Positions 15,913-25,508 are shown, numbered from the stretch's first letter. The stretch: 51,800 nt of DNA from Collinsella aerofaciens (GCF_015552075.1 NZ_JADNDZ010000026.1:1-51800); one strand, 5' to 3'. A program made the numbers and translations. Notes: generated by a model from the sequence alone, not told the origin.

Positions 15913-17688
15913 ATGGAGCAACTCATCGCCATCATCGAAAAGGGCCAGCCCTTTTTCAACGCGATCGCCCGCAACAAGTACCTCAAGGCGATCCGCGACG
16001 GCTTTATCTCCGTCATCCCCATCATCATCTTCTCGTCCATCTTCTGCCTGGTAGCCTCGGTCCCCAACATCTGGGGTTTCTACTGGCCCGATGACATCAA
16101 CAACGCCCTGTGGAAGTGCTACAACTACTCCATGGGTATCCTGGCCATCGCCTGCGCCGCCACCACTGCCAAGCACTTCGCCGACGCCCAGAACCGCGAT
16201 CTGCCCAAGAACAACCAGATCAACTTCATCTCGTGCATGTGCGCGGCCATCATCGGCTTCCTGCTCCTTTCGAGCGACACCATCGCCACGGATGCCGCCA
16301 GCGGCTTCAACACCACCTATCTTGGTTCCAAGGGCCTGCTGACCGCCTTTATCGCTGCGTTTGTGACCGGCATCATCTACAAGTTCTTCATCAAGCGCAA
16401 CATCACCGTCAAGATGCCCGAGCAGGTTCCGCCCAACATCTCGCAGACCTTTAAGGACATCATCCCCTTCTCCGTCTGCATCACCGTCTTTTGGGTCTTT
16501 GACATCGTCTTCCGTGCTGCCTTTGGCTTCTGCTTTGCCCAGGGCGTCATCCAGGTGTTCCAGCCCCTGTTCACCGCTGCCGACGGCTACATCGGCCTCG
16601 CTGTGATCTACGGCGCCATGAGCCTCTTCTGGTTCGTCGGCGTCCACGGCCCCTCGATCGTCGAGCCCGCCATCGCCGCCGCCCTCGTTGCCAACATGAC
16701 CGACAACCTGGCTGCATATCAGGCTGGCGCGCACGCCTCCGCTGTCCTGACGCAGGGCGCCCAGTACTTCGTCGTCTGCATGGGCGGTACCGGCGCCACG
16801 CTCGTCCTGGTCTTTATGTTCTGCTTCCTGGCCAAATCCCAGGAGATGCGCGCCGTCGGTAAGGCCGCCATCGTCCCCGTGTGCTTTGCTGTCAACGAGC
16901 CGCTGCTGTTCGCCGCGCCCATCGTGCTCAACCCCGTCTTCTTTGTCCCGTTTGTCTTTGCCCCGATCGCCAACATCTGGATCCTCAAGATCTTTATCGA
17001 CTTCTTGGGCATGAACGGCTTTATGTACACCCTGCCTTGGACTGTCCCCGGCCCCATCGGCACCATCATGGGCTTGGGCTTCCAGCCGCTCGCCTTTGTG
17101 ATGCTCGCCCTCATCTTGGTCGTCGACTTTGTCCTGTACTATCCGTTCTTCCGTGCCTATGACGCCCAGAAGTGCGCCGAGGAGGCCGAGATCTCCCAGG
17201 AGGAGCTCGCCGCCAAGAACGCCGAGAAGGCCGCCAAGCTCAACGACGCCTTCCAGGGCAAGGCCGATGCCAAGAGCGTTGCCGCCGGTGCCGCAGCCGA
17301 GGCCGTGAAGGCCGACGCCCCCGCCGCTTCCACAGCACCCGCTGCCGAGGCAACGACCGCTAGCGACCTCAACGGCAAGCGCGTGCTCGTGCTCTGCCAG
17401 GGTGGCGGAACCTCGGGCCTGCTCGCCAACGCGCTGGCCAAGGCTGCCAAGGAGCGCGGCATCAATCTGGAGACCGCTGCCGAGGCCTATGGCAACCACG
17501 TCGACATGCTCCCCGACTTTGACCTGGTCGTCCTGGCCCCGCAGGCCGCCAGCTACCTGGCCGACCTGCAGAAAGACTGCGAGCGCGTGGGCAACAAGTG
17601 CGTCGCCTGCCGCGGTAAGCAGTACATCGAGCTCTCCCAGAACGGCGACAAGTCTCTCGCCTTCGTCTCCGAGCAGCTTTCGAAGTAA
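15913..17688 (+). CDS. lacE: PTS lactose-specific EIICB component (LacE1)
   Basis: Membrane permease that imports lactose and phosphorylates it. The 591 residues show an N-terminal EIIC domain to about 420 with around ten hydrophobic segments, an Ala/Lys-rich linker, and a C-terminal EIIB domain with phosphocysteine C495 in LVLCQGGGTSGL. The N-terminal KGQPFFNAIARNKYLKAIRD and GVHGPSIVEPAIAA closely resemble S. aureus LacE, closer than the two paralogs here. EIIA is supplied in trans by LacF. A TTAGGAGC site precedes the ATG; lacG follows after 67 bp. Confidence 0.95.
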   Translation: MEQLIAIIEKGQPFFNAIARNKYLKAIRDGFISVIPIIIFSSIFCLVASVPNIWGFYWPDDINNALWKCYNYSMGILAIACAATTAKHFADAQNRDLPKNNQINFISCMCAAIIGFLLLSSDTIATDAASGFNTTYLGSKGLLTAFIAAFVTGIIYKFFIKRNITVKMPEQVPPNISQTFKDIIPFSVCITVFWVFDIVFRAAFGFCFAQGVIQVFQPLFTAADGYIGLAVIYGAMSLFWFVGVHGPSIVEPAIAAALVANMTDNLAAYQAGAHASAVLTQGAQYFVVCMGGTGATLVLVFMFCFLAKSQEMRAVGKAAIVPVCFAVNEPLLFAAPIVLNPVFFVPFVFAPIANIWILKIFIDFLGMNGFMYTLPWTVPGPIGTIMGLGFQPLAFVMLALILVVDFVLYYPFFRAYDAQKCAEEAEISQEELAAKNAEKAAKLNDAFQGKADAKSVAAGAAAEAVKADAPAASTAPAAEATTASDLNGKRVLVLCQGGGTSGLLANALAKAAKERGINLETAAEAYGNHVDMLPDFDLVVLAPQAASYLADLQKDCERVGNKCVACRGKQYIELSQNGDKSLAFVSEQLSK

Positions 17689-17700
17689 GTAACGCGTAAA

Positions 17701-17730
17701 GGCCAGCCGACCATCCACAGCCGGCTGGCC
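17701..17730 (+). other. Intercistronic hairpin lacE1-lacG1
   Basis: GGCCAGCCG pairs with CGGCTGGCC around a 12-nt loop, with only CTTCGATTT after it. It is too weak in U residues for a full terminator. Similar hairpins sit in the other two lacE/lacG junctions. Confidence 0.7.
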
Positions 17731-17755
17731 CTTCGATTTAGACGATTGGATCATC

Positions 17756-19195
17756 ATGTCCGTTAACCCCGCCAGCGTCACCAACCCGCCCGCGCAGTTT
17801 CCCGAGGACTTTGTCTTTGGCGGCGCCACTGCTGCCTACCAGGTAGAGGGCGAGACCCGCACCCACGGTAAGGGCAAGGTTGCCTGGGACGACTTCCTGG
17901 AGGCCCAGGGCCGCTTCTCCCCCGATCCCGCTTCCGACTTCTACAACCAGTACCCTGTCGATCTGGAGCTGTGCGAGGAGTTCGGCATCAACGGCATCCG
18001 CCTCTCCATCGCCTGGAGCCGCATCTTCCCCAACGGCACCGGCGAGATCAACCCCGAGGGTGTGCAGTTCTACCACGACCTCTTCGCCGAGTGCCACAAG
18101 CACCACGTTGAGCCGTTCGTCACGCTGCATCACTTTGACACGCCGCTTCCCCTCTTTGAGAAGGGCGACTTCCTCAACCGCGAGACCATCGACGCCTTTG
18201 TGGACTTTGCCACCTTCTGCTTTAAGGAGTACGCCGACGAGGTGACCTACTGGTTCACCTTTAACGAGATCTGGGCCGACGCCTCCAACACCTACATCGA
18301 GGGCACCTTCCCCGGTGGCGTCAAGGCGCATCTGGCCGAGGCCTTCCAGTGCGAGCACAACATGATGCTCGCCCACGCCAAGGCCGTGCTGGCCTTCCAC
18401 AACGGCGGCTTTAAGGGCAAAATCGGCGTCATCCAGTCGCTGGAGTTTAAGTACCCGCTCAACGAGAACGACCCCGCCGACATCAAAGCCGCCAACAACG
18501 AGCACGTGCTGCAAAACCAGTTTTTGCTCGACGCGACGTTCCGCGGCGAGTATGCCCCCGACACCCTCGAGTGCGCCAACCGCCTGGCTGCCGTCTCGGG
18601 CGGCACCATCGAGATCTTGGACGAGGACCTCGAGATTATGCGCGAGGCAGCGCTCTACAACGACTACCTGGGCGTTAACAACTATCAGTGCCGTTTTTTG
18701 AAGGCTTACGATGGCGAGAACGACCTGCACCACAACGGTACGGGCGAGAAGGGCACCGGTCGCTGGCGCGTCAAGGGCATTGGCGAGCATGTGAACAAGC
18801 CCGGCATCCCCACCACCGACTGGGACTGGATCATCTATCCCGAGGGTCTGTTCGATCTGCTCGTCTACATTAAGCAGCGCTACCCCAACTACAAGCAGAT
18901 CTTCATCACCGAGAACGGCATGGGCTACAAGGACCCCTACAAGAACGGTTTTGTGGACGACCAGCCGCGCATCGACTACATCGAGCAGCACCTGCGTTGG
19001 CTGCTCAAGGCCATGGAGGTGGGCGTCAACGTGGGCGGCTACTTCCTGTGGAGCCTGCAGGATCAGTTCTCCTGGACCAATGGCTACAACAAGCGTTACG
19101 GCTTCTTTTACGTTGACTTTGAAACCCAGAAGCGCACGCCCAAGGCAAGCGCCTACTGGTACAAGCACGTGGCGCAGACCCGTCGTCTGGACTAG
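17756..19195 (+). CDS. lacG: 6-phospho-beta-galactosidase, GH1 (LacG1)
   Basis: Cytosolic glycosidase that cuts lactose 6-phosphate into galactose 6-phosphate and glucose. The 479 residues follow the GH1 plan, with acid/base E171 in TFNE and nucleophile E386 in ITENG. The C-terminal WSLQDQFSWTNGYNKRYG keeps the Ser, Trp, Lys and Tyr positions that bind galactose 6-phosphate in LacG enzymes, supporting a galactoside over a glucoside substrate. It forms an operon with lacE1 behind the LacI-2 operators. Confidence 0.93.
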   Translation: MSVNPASVTNPPAQFPEDFVFGGATAAYQVEGETRTHGKGKVAWDDFLEAQGRFSPDPASDFYNQYPVDLELCEEFGINGIRLSIAWSRIFPNGTGEINPEGVQFYHDLFAECHKHHVEPFVTLHHFDTPLPLFEKGDFLNRETIDAFVDFATFCFKEYADEVTYWFTFNEIWADASNTYIEGTFPGGVKAHLAEAFQCEHNMMLAHAKAVLAFHNGGFKGKIGVIQSLEFKYPLNENDPADIKAANNEHVLQNQFLLDATFRGEYAPDTLECANRLAAVSGGTIEILDEDLEIMREAALYNDYLGVNNYQCRFLKAYDGENDLHHNGTGEKGTGRWRVKGIGEHVNKPGIPTTDWDWIIYPEGLFDLLVYIKQRYPNYKQIFITENGMGYKDPYKNGFVDDQPRIDYIEQHLRWLLKAMEVGVNVGGYFLWSLQDQFSWTNGYNKRYGFFYVDFETQKRTPKASAYWYKHVAQTRRLD

Positions 19196-19242
19196 TGGCT
19201 GGCGGGGTTGCCCGCTCACACAACCTGTCCCCATTTCTCAGC

Positions 19243-19285
19243 CGGGGGCGGCACGTCACACGGCGCGCCGCCCCCGGTCTTTTTG
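19243..19285 (+). terminator. lacG1 terminator
   Basis: CGGGGGCGGC...GCCGCCCCCG stem followed by GTCTTTTTG, about 50 bp after the lacG1 stop. Confidence 0.88.
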
Positions 19286-19306
19286 TTTTTGGGCTGGTCG
19301 GGAGCC

Positions 19307-19453
19307 GTTTGTCTCGATCTGTAACATCTAGCCGAGTTTTTTGGTCCTAGCTGTTACAGATTGAGACGAACAGGATTGCTCTTTCCGAAGAATCTAAATC
19401 TGTAACACGTAGCCCGCTTTTGACCGTCTACCTGTTACAAATCGAGACAAACG
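19307..19453. repeat. GTTACAGAT palindromic repeats, two copies
   Basis: Copy A at 19307-19371 and copy B at 19393-19453. Each has arms of the form TCTCGATCTGTAACA and TGTTACAGATTGAGAC around a CTAG/TTTT-containing loop. The same family occurs at 24317-24382 and four times at 29046-29348. Confidence 0.85.
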
Positions 19454-19462
19454 GAGTAGGAC

Positions 19463-20491
19463 CTAACCCCGTATGTCCCTAACAGTCGAGCGTTCGACCA
19501 GCGTACTCGGCACATGAATCGCCTCGATAGACGAGCTCTCTCCAATCGCCGCCTCAAACGCAAGCTTACCGACACCGCGCAAATCAAATCGCAGCGTCGT
19601 CAGTCGATTGTGAGGAACAAGTCCCTCGAGTGCGTCGTCGATACCAACCACGCTCACGTCGTCGGGCACGGACAGGCCCGCGTTCTCGAGCGCGGCGATA
19701 ACGCCCAGCGCCATCTGGTCATTTGCCGCAAGCACGGCAGTCGGCGCCTGCGACCCGCCGGCAAGCACCTCGGCCGCAATCCGCTCGCCCATGGCGTACC
19801 CACTGTCCGCACTCCAATCGCCACGCAGCATCGGAGCGGCATCGACATGAGCACGACCCAGCGTATCGCGCCAACCGGCCTCACGAAAACGCGAGGAAAT
19901 CGAGTTTTCCGGACCCGCCACAAACCGCATATTCGAGTGACCATGTTCCAGCAGATAATTGGTCAACAGCTCGCACGAACCATACTGGTCGGAGTCGATC
20001 GTCGTGCAGCGCGGATGCGCATACATGGACAGGATGACCGTTCGCACTCCCGGCTGGGGAACAAACTCCTCAAAATCGGGAGCCATGCGGTTCATGTTGA
20101 GAATCATGCCGTCGACGGGTCGCTCGACCATGCGGCGCGAGGCATCGGCAAGTGTATAGGGCTTGTCGCCGCCCATCTCGATCATAGTGACGGCAAAATC
20201 GTGCTCGCGCGCCGCTTGCATGATACCCTCGAGCGTCGCCAGGTTACCGACACGTGTGATGTTGTACATGCACAGGCCAATAGAACGATACGACCCGCCG
20301 CGCAACGCCGCTCCAGCAAAATTGGGACGAAAGCCCAGCTCTTCCATGGCGGCCAGCACACGCTTGCGCGTCTTTTCCGTCACGTTGGGCATACCGTTGA
20401 CCACGCGAGACACAGTCTGGCGGCTCACGCCAGCGAGCGCCGCAACCTCTGCCGCGCTCGCAGAATGACCATTCCTTGTCTGCTGAGCCAT
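19463..20491 (-). CDS. LacI-family regulator (LacI-3) of the lacG2-lacE2 operon
   Basis: 342-residue repressor starting at 20491 (MAQQTRNGHS), where GGAAGG gives a ribosome site; the longer frame adds 19 residues. Helix-turn-helix SAAEVAALAGVSRQTVSRVVNG with specificity pair RQ, then a sugar-binding sensor domain. It is divergent from lacG2. Two direct ATGTTNACGTGCTCATT operators lie before lacG2 and a similar half-matching site lies by its own start, suggesting autorepression. Confidence 0.92.
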   Translation of the reverse strand: MAQQTRNGHSASAAEVAALAGVSRQTVSRVVNGMPNVTEKTRKRVLAAMEELGFRPNFAGAALRGGSYRSIGLCMYNITRVGNLATLEGIMQAAREHDFAVTMIEMGGDKPYTLADASRRMVERPVDGMILNMNRMAPDFEEFVPQPGVRTVILSMYAHPRCTTIDSDQYGSCELLTNYLLEHGHSNMRFVAGPENSISSRFREAGWRDTLGRAHVDAAPMLRGDWSADSGYAMGERIAAEVLAGGSQAPTAVLAANDQMALGVIAALENAGLSVPDDVSVVGIDDALEGLVPHNRLTTLRFDLRGVGKLAFEAAIGESSSIEAIHVPSTLVERSTVRDIRG

Positions 20492-20613
20492 GCCTTCCAC
20501 GCTAACCTGCTTCCCAACTATTCCCCGCGCCCATGGCGCATCGTACATACATCGATAACGTGCTCATGATACCCGAGCCATATACCACAACATGAAAACT
20601 TCTGTCAATCAAA

Positions 20614-20643
20614 ACCGCTTACCGAACAAATACAACCGTTCGC
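20614..20643 (+). promoter_or_regulatory. LytTR-like direct-repeat box
   Basis: ACCGCTTAC at 20614 and ACCGTTCGC at 20635, start to start 21 bp, oriented toward lacG2. Confidence 0.55.
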
Positions 20644-20683
20644 GGCTGTTTGAAGTTGTTTTGTTTCTATACATCCCAGGCGG

Positions 20684-20722
20684 ATGTTAACGTGCTCATT
20701 GTCAAATGTTCACGTGCTCATT
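20684..20722 (+). promoter_or_regulatory. Tandem putative LacI-3 operators
   Basis: ATGTTAACGTGCTCATT at 20684-20700 and ATGTTCACGTGCTCATT at 20706-20722, differing by one base. The 22-bp period places both on the same helix face. Confidence 0.8.
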
Positions 20723-20835
20723 TTGGTTCTAATCATTTTAAGATAGTGTTTATCGGGCTTTTTCACCGCTGAACGCTAACCAGGGAGCCTCCTGAGCGCA
20801 AACGCACAATATCGAACAGCGAGACGAGAGGGTGT

Positions 20836-22284
20836 ATGCATATGTCTTTGCTAAACCGCGTACAGCAGCTGCCGAAGGGCTTTGTTTGGGGCGCCGCAAC
20901 CGCCGCGTACCAAACGGAAGGTTCCACGAAGGTGGCAGGCAAGGGTAAGACCATGTGGGACGATTACCTTGTCGCCCAGGGTCGCTTTTTGCCCGACCCG
21001 GCCAGTGATTTCTACAACCGCTACGAGGAGGATATCCGCCTTTCTGCCGAGCATGGACTCAACGCCATCCGTGTGTCCATCGCCTGGACCCGCATCTTCC
21101 CCAACGGCGACGATGCCGAGCCCCTCGCCGAGGGCGTTAAGCACTACCACGAGCTGTTCGCCTGCTGCAAAAAGTATGGCGTCGAGCCCTATGTGTCCCT
21201 GCATCACTTTGACTCCCCCGCCGCCCTGTTCAACCAGGGCGACTGGCTCAACCGCAAGACCGTCGACGCCTATGTGCGCTATGCCGAGTTCTGCTTCCGC
21301 GAGTTCCGCGAGGTCAAGAATTGGTTCACCATCAACGAGCTCATCAGCCTCTCGCACTCCCAATACATCCAAGGCAACTTCCCGCCCAACCATCACTTTG
21401 ATGTGACGAGCGGCATCCAGAGCCAGCACAACGAGCTCGTTGCCCACGCCCGCGCCGTCAACCTGTATAAGGATCTTGACGAGACCGAGCACCTGGGCGG
21501 CCGCATTGGCATGGTCAACGTCCTGACGCCGGCATATCCTGCCACCGACTCGCCCGCCGACCAGCACGCCGCCGACCTGTACAACGCCTTCTACACCGAC
21601 TTCATCATGGACGGCGCCTTCCTGGGCCACTACTCCGCGCGCACCCTCTCACTCATCAACGAGATTCTGCGTGCCAACAACGCCACGCTTACGGTTGAGG
21701 ACAGCGACATGGAGGAGCTCGCCAAGGCGGCGCCCCGCAACGATATGTTCGGCCTCAACTACTATCAGTCGGCGTTTATCGCCGCCTACGATGGCGAGTC
21801 CACCAACAGCTTTAACGGCACCGGAGACAAGGGCACCTCGTGCTTTAAGTTTAAGGGCGTCGGGCAGCAGGTCGATATGCCGGGTATCCCCACCACCGAC
21901 TGGGATTGGCTCATCTACCCGCAAGGCCTCTACGACACGCTCAAGCACATCAGCGCCACCTATCCCAACCTCCCCGTCATCTATATCACCGAAAACGGCC
22001 TGGGCCACAAGGACCCCGAGCCCGACGCAAACGGCATCGTCGCCGATCCCGAGCGCATCGACTTTGTCGACCAGCACATGGAGAAGGTGCTCCAGGCGCG
22101 CGCCGAGGGCGTCGACGTCCAGGGCTACTTTATCTGGAGCCTGCAGGACCAGTTCTCGTGGGCCAACGGCTATAACAAGCGCTACGGCCTGTTCTACATC
22201 GACTTCGACACGCAAAAACGCTACATCAAGCAGTCGGCACTCTGGTACAAGGAGCTCGCCGACACTATGGCGGACGCGCAGTAG
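20836..22284 (+). CDS. lacG: 6-phospho-beta-galactosidase, GH1 (LacG2)
   Basis: Second LacG-type enzyme, 482 residues, with acid/base E168 (FTINE, Ile instead of the usual Phe) and nucleophile E386 (ITENG). FSWANGYNKRYG near the C-terminus keeps the galactose-6-phosphate binding positions. It is the most divergent of the three paralogs, which may mean a different beta-galactoside. Here lacG precedes lacE, the reverse of the other two operons. Start 20836 or 20842 (MHM) are both possible after GAGAGGGTGT. Confidence 0.9.
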   Translation: MHMSLLNRVQQLPKGFVWGAATAAYQTEGSTKVAGKGKTMWDDYLVAQGRFLPDPASDFYNRYEEDIRLSAEHGLNAIRVSIAWTRIFPNGDDAEPLAEGVKHYHELFACCKKYGVEPYVSLHHFDSPAALFNQGDWLNRKTVDAYVRYAEFCFREFREVKNWFTINELISLSHSQYIQGNFPPNHHFDVTSGIQSQHNELVAHARAVNLYKDLDETEHLGGRIGMVNVLTPAYPATDSPADQHAADLYNAFYTDFIMDGAFLGHYSARTLSLINEILRANNATLTVEDSDMEELAKAAPRNDMFGLNYYQSAFIAAYDGESTNSFNGTGDKGTSCFKFKGVGQQVDMPGIPTTDWDWLIYPQGLYDTLKHISATYPNLPVIYITENGLGHKDPEPDANGIVADPERIDFVDQHMEKVLQARAEGVDVQGYFIWSLQDQFSWANGYNKRYGLFYIDFDTQKRYIKQSALWYKELADTMADAQ

Positions 22285-22310
22285 CGCATCGCCTCGCTTT
22301 CCCCCGAGAA

Positions 22311-22347
22311 GGGAGCGGCCCTATGCGATACAAACCCAGCCGCTCCC
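22311..22347 (+). other. Intercistronic hairpin lacG2-lacE2
   Basis: GGGAGCGGC pairs with GCCGCTCCC around a 19-nt loop, followed by C/T-rich sequence but no U-run. It lies inside a 176-bp spacer between the two operon genes. Confidence 0.65.
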
Positions 22348-22460
22348 CTCTCTCCCCCTGGGACCGACCCCGCCTGCACCCGGGCTTTTAGCAAGCGGGA
22401 GACCATATAGGTTTTCAACGTCCATGCCATTAAGATTTCATGCAAAGAGGAGCGTGAACT

Positions 22461-24221
22461 ATGGAATCGATCGTTAAGTTCTTGGAGAAAGGTCAGCCGT
22501 ACTTCGACAAGGTCTCTAAGAACATCTACCTTCAGGCCATTAAAGACGGCTTTTTGGCAGCAATGCCCATCATCCTGTCTTCTTCTGTCTTCCTGCTTAT
22601 TTCGACCCTGCCGGGCGTTGTCGCCACGGTCGGCGGCTTTACGCTGCCCGACTGGTGGAACGTCGACGTCGTGAACTTCTGCAACAAGGTTTACAACTTC
22701 ACGATGGGCGTCGTGGGCATCATGGTCGCCGGCACCACCGCAAGCGCGCTGACCGGCTCCAAGAACCGCCGCATGCCTGCCGGCAAGGCCATCAACGCCA
22801 CGAGCACCATGGTCGCCGCCATGTGCGCTATGCTCATCTTGGCCGTTACCCAGACGAGTGCCAAGATCGACGGCGCCGATGTCTCGGTGTTCTTTACCGA
22901 CAACATGGGCACCAAGGGCCTGCTGAGCTCCTTTGTCGCCGCATTTGCCACGGTCAACATCTATGCCTTCTGCATTAAGCGAGACATCACCATCAAGCTG
23001 CCCAAAGAAGTCCCCGGCGCCATCGCCCAGAACTTCCGCGACATCTTCGCCTTCAGCTTCTCCATCCTGTTTGTCGCCGTCATCGACGTTATCTGCCGCA
23101 CCTGCTTGGCCGTCCCGTTTGCCAACGTCATCTCCACGCTGGTGAGCCCGCTGTTCGCCGCTGCCGATTCCTACGCCGGCCTCGCCCTCATCTGGTTCAT
23201 GATCCCGCTGTTCTGGTTCATGGGCATCCACGGCCCCTCGGTCGTTAAGCCTGCCCTCAACGCCGCGCTGTTTGGCAACATCACCACCAACCTCGCCACG
23301 CTGCAGGCCGGCGGTCACCCCGCCCTCGCCCTGACCGAGAACTTCGGTAACTACATCGGCGAACTCGGCGGCACCGGCGCCACGTTCATTGTCCCGATCA
23401 TCTTCCTGCTCTTTATGCGCTCCAAGCAGCTCAAGGCCGTCGGCAAAGCCTCTGTCGTACCCGTGATGTTCGCCGTCAACGAGCCGCTGCTGTTCGCCGC
23501 GCCCATCATCCTCAACCCGTACTTCCTGATCCCGTTCCTGTTTGCCCCCGTGGCCAACGTCCTCATTGGTAAGTTCTTCATCGACTTTTTGGGCATGAAC
23601 GGCTTTATCTATGCCATGCCGTGGGCACTCCCCGGACCGATCGGCACCTTCATCGACACCAACTTCCAGCCGATCTCTCTGGTCCTGGTTGTCGTCCTGC
23701 TGGTCGTTGACTTCTTGATCTACTACCCGTTCTGCAAGGCCTACGACAACGTCCTGTGCAAGCAGGAGGCCGAGACCCTGGCCGAAGAAGAGGCCGAGGA
23801 GACCAAGACCGTCAAGACCGCTGACGCCCCCGCCGTTGAGGCTCCTGTTGTCGAGACCGCTTCTGCCACTGAGGCCTCCGCAGCTCCGTCCGCCCTTAAG
23901 GGCAAGGATCTGAGGGTTCTGGTTCTGTGCGCTGGCGCCGGCACCTCTGCACTGCTCGCCAACGCGCTTAAGGAAGGCGCCGACGAGCTGGGCATCGACA
24001 TTACCGCCAACGCCGGTGCCTACGGCAGTCACTACGCCATCATGGACCAGTACAACGTCATCGTCCTGGCTCCGCAGGTTCGCACCTATTACAACGAGAT
24101 GAAGGCCGACACCGACCGCTTGGGCATCACGCTGCTGTCGCCCAAGGGCAAACAGTACATCGACCTCACTAAGGATCCCAAGGGTGCCGTCGCCTGGATC
24201 GAGGAAAACCTCGAGGCATAA
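22461..24221 (+). CDS. lacE: PTS lactose-family EIICB component (LacE2)
   Basis: Lactose/cellobiose-family permease, 586 residues: EIIC domain to about 430 with around ten hydrophobic segments, a Thr/Ala/Pro/Glu-rich linker, then EIIB with phosphocysteine C490 in LVLCAGAGTSALL. It shares 'NIYLQAIKDGFL' and 'MPAGKAIN' with LacE3 rather than LacE1. An AGAGGAGCG site precedes the ATG. EIIA must come from LacF or from outside the window. The paired LacG suggests a beta-galactoside substrate. Confidence 0.92.
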   Translation: MESIVKFLEKGQPYFDKVSKNIYLQAIKDGFLAAMPIILSSSVFLLISTLPGVVATVGGFTLPDWWNVDVVNFCNKVYNFTMGVVGIMVAGTTASALTGSKNRRMPAGKAINATSTMVAAMCAMLILAVTQTSAKIDGADVSVFFTDNMGTKGLLSSFVAAFATVNIYAFCIKRDITIKLPKEVPGAIAQNFRDIFAFSFSILFVAVIDVICRTCLAVPFANVISTLVSPLFAAADSYAGLALIWFMIPLFWFMGIHGPSVVKPALNAALFGNITTNLATLQAGGHPALALTENFGNYIGELGGTGATFIVPIIFLLFMRSKQLKAVGKASVVPVMFAVNEPLLFAAPIILNPYFLIPFLFAPVANVLIGKFFIDFLGMNGFIYAMPWALPGPIGTFIDTNFQPISLVLVVVLLVVDFLIYYPFCKAYDNVLCKQEAETLAEEEAEETKTVKTADAPAVEAPVVETASATEASAAPSALKGKDLRVLVLCAGAGTSALLANALKEGADELGIDITANAGAYGSHYAIMDQYNVIVLAPQVRTYYNEMKADTDRLGITLLSPKGKQYIDLTKDPKGAVAWIEENLEA

Positions 24222-24253
24222 GACGCTGACACCACCTGCCGCTCGCAGACAAT

Positions 24254-24297
24254 AAATGGCCCGTGCATCGATGTGTGATGCGCGGGCCATTTTGTTT
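24254..24297 (+). terminator. lacE2 terminator
   Basis: AATGGCCCG...CGGGCCATT stem with an inner GCATC/GATGC pairing, then TTGTTT. Confidence 0.82.
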
Positions 24298-24316
24298 AGA
24301 CCGCACCCGTCCTCCT

Positions 24317-24382
24317 GTTCATCTCAATCTGTAACATCTAGCCGAGTTTTCGGGTCCCACCTGTTACAGACTTAGACGAGCA
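24317..24382. repeat. GTTACAGAT palindromic repeat, single copy
   Basis: ATCTCAATCTGTAACATC ... CTGTTACAGACTTAGACG around a TTTT loop. It belongs to the family at 19307 and 29046 and lies between convergent lacE2 and LacI-4 genes. Confidence 0.8.
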
Positions 24383-24394
24383 GGCCGAGCACGT

Positions 24395-25396
24395 CTACGC
24401 CCGCAAATCCCGCACGCTCGCGCGCTCGACCAACACACCCGAGACGAGCGTACGGCTTCTGGAGCTCGGGGCTTCCAGACCTGCGACGACCTCGTTAAGC
24501 GCACGGATGCCCAGCTCGCGGTGGCGAAACTTCACCGACGTCAGAATCGAGTTGGGAATCGTCTTGTAGAGCTCATCGTCGAAACCGATCACGGACACGT
24601 CGTCGGGCACATTGAGCCCTTTGTCACGTAGAGCCATCATCACGCCGTTTGCCATGCAGTCGTTAGCAGCGAGGACCGCCGTGCAATCGGGTTTATCGGC
24701 AAGCACAAGGCCCGCGGCATAGCCACTATCCGCATTCCAATCGCCTTGCAGAGGCTCAGGCGGCTCAATGCCACGCGCCTCGAGCGCCGCTCGCCAACCT
24801 TTCATACGGCACTGGCTCGACAGCGCTTCTTTCTTACCAGAGACGAAGTACACGTTCTTGTGCCCGCGATTCAAGAAGTACTCGCACGCCATGCGCGCGC
24901 CGCCCTCTTGGTCGTCACTGACGGTGGAGCAGGTAGGATGTTCCATTGATGTGATAATCACCGTCTTGAGGTCTTTCGGCGCCTCAAAAGTATCAAAGTC
25001 ATCGACCATCTGACGCAGGTTGAAAATCATGCCGTCGACGGGAAGCTGCGACATCCTGCGCGCCGCATCGGCAAGGGTCATCTTCTCCCCCGCCCGCTTT
25101 TTGATCATCGTGAGCGCAAAGCCTCGCTCTTCGGCGGCATCGGCGATACCGTCAATCATGTCCACGGCACCGCCCGACAAGTGGAACAGCACAACGCCGA
25201 TGCACCCGTAACGGCCCAACTTGAGCGAACGAGCGGCAAAGTTGGTTCGAAATCCGAGCGCCTCCATTGCCGAATGGACCTTATTGCGTGTCGACTCTCG
25301 CACGCTATCGGGCTCGTTGATCACACGCGAAACCGTCTTGAGAGAAACGCCCGCGGCAATCGCCACGTCGTTCATCGAGACGTTTTTCTTGTCCAT
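24395..25396 (-). CDS. LacI-family regulator (LacI-4) of the lacE3-lacG3 operon
   Basis: 333-residue repressor counted from MDKKNVSMNDV at 25396, which fits the family N-terminus; a GTG 63 bp upstream is possible but adds no homologous sequence. Neither start has a strong ribosome site. Helix-turn-helix SMNDVAIAAGVSLKTVSRVIN carries specificity pair LK, the most different of the four paralogs. It is divergent from lacE3, and a perfect palindromic operator lies between them. Confidence 0.9.
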   Translation of the reverse strand: MDKKNVSMNDVAIAAGVSLKTVSRVINEPDSVRESTRNKVHSAMEALGFRTNFAARSLKLGRYGCIGVVLFHLSGGAVDMIDGIADAAEERGFALTMIKKRAGEKMTLADAARRMSQLPVDGMIFNLRQMVDDFDTFEAPKDLKTVIITSMEHPTCSTVSDDQEGGARMACEYFLNRGHKNVYFVSGKKEALSSQCRMKGWRAALEARGIEPPEPLQGDWNADSGYAAGLVLADKPDCTAVLAANDCMANGVMMALRDKGLNVPDDVSVIGFDDELYKTIPNSILTSVKFRHRELGIRALNEVVAGLEAPSSRSRTLVSGVLVERASVRDLRA

Positions 25397-25478
25397 CGTT
25401 GTCACTGCTTCTCCACTCGATTCTCTATCGCTTGTTTTTTGCGTTCTAGCATACACCACCTGCCTGACTGATAAATCA

Positions 25479-25508
25479 ACCGTTTACCGGACAATATCGA
25501 CCACTCAC
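25479..25508 (+). promoter_or_regulatory. LytTR-like direct-repeat box
   Basis: ACCGTTTAC at 25479 and ACCACTCAC at 25500, start to start 21 bp, oriented toward lacE3. Confidence 0.5.

Larger units (their letters stand above)
20492..20835. promoter_or_regulatory. Divergent promoter region LacI-3 / lacG2
   Basis: A 344-bp spacer with no gene. It holds an operator-like ATCGATAACGTGCTCATGAT at 20551-20570, a LytTR-like box at 20614-20643 and two direct operators at 20684-20722. Confidence 0.72.

Noticed and set aside
15844..17829. 661-codon minus-strand frame opposite lacE1
   Set aside because: Same reason as the frame opposite lacE2: antisense, no homology-like pattern.
22221..24290. 689-codon minus-strand frame opposite lacE2
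   Set aside because: Antisense shadow of a well-supported PTS gene; repetitive Gly/Asp/Val composition typical of such shadows.
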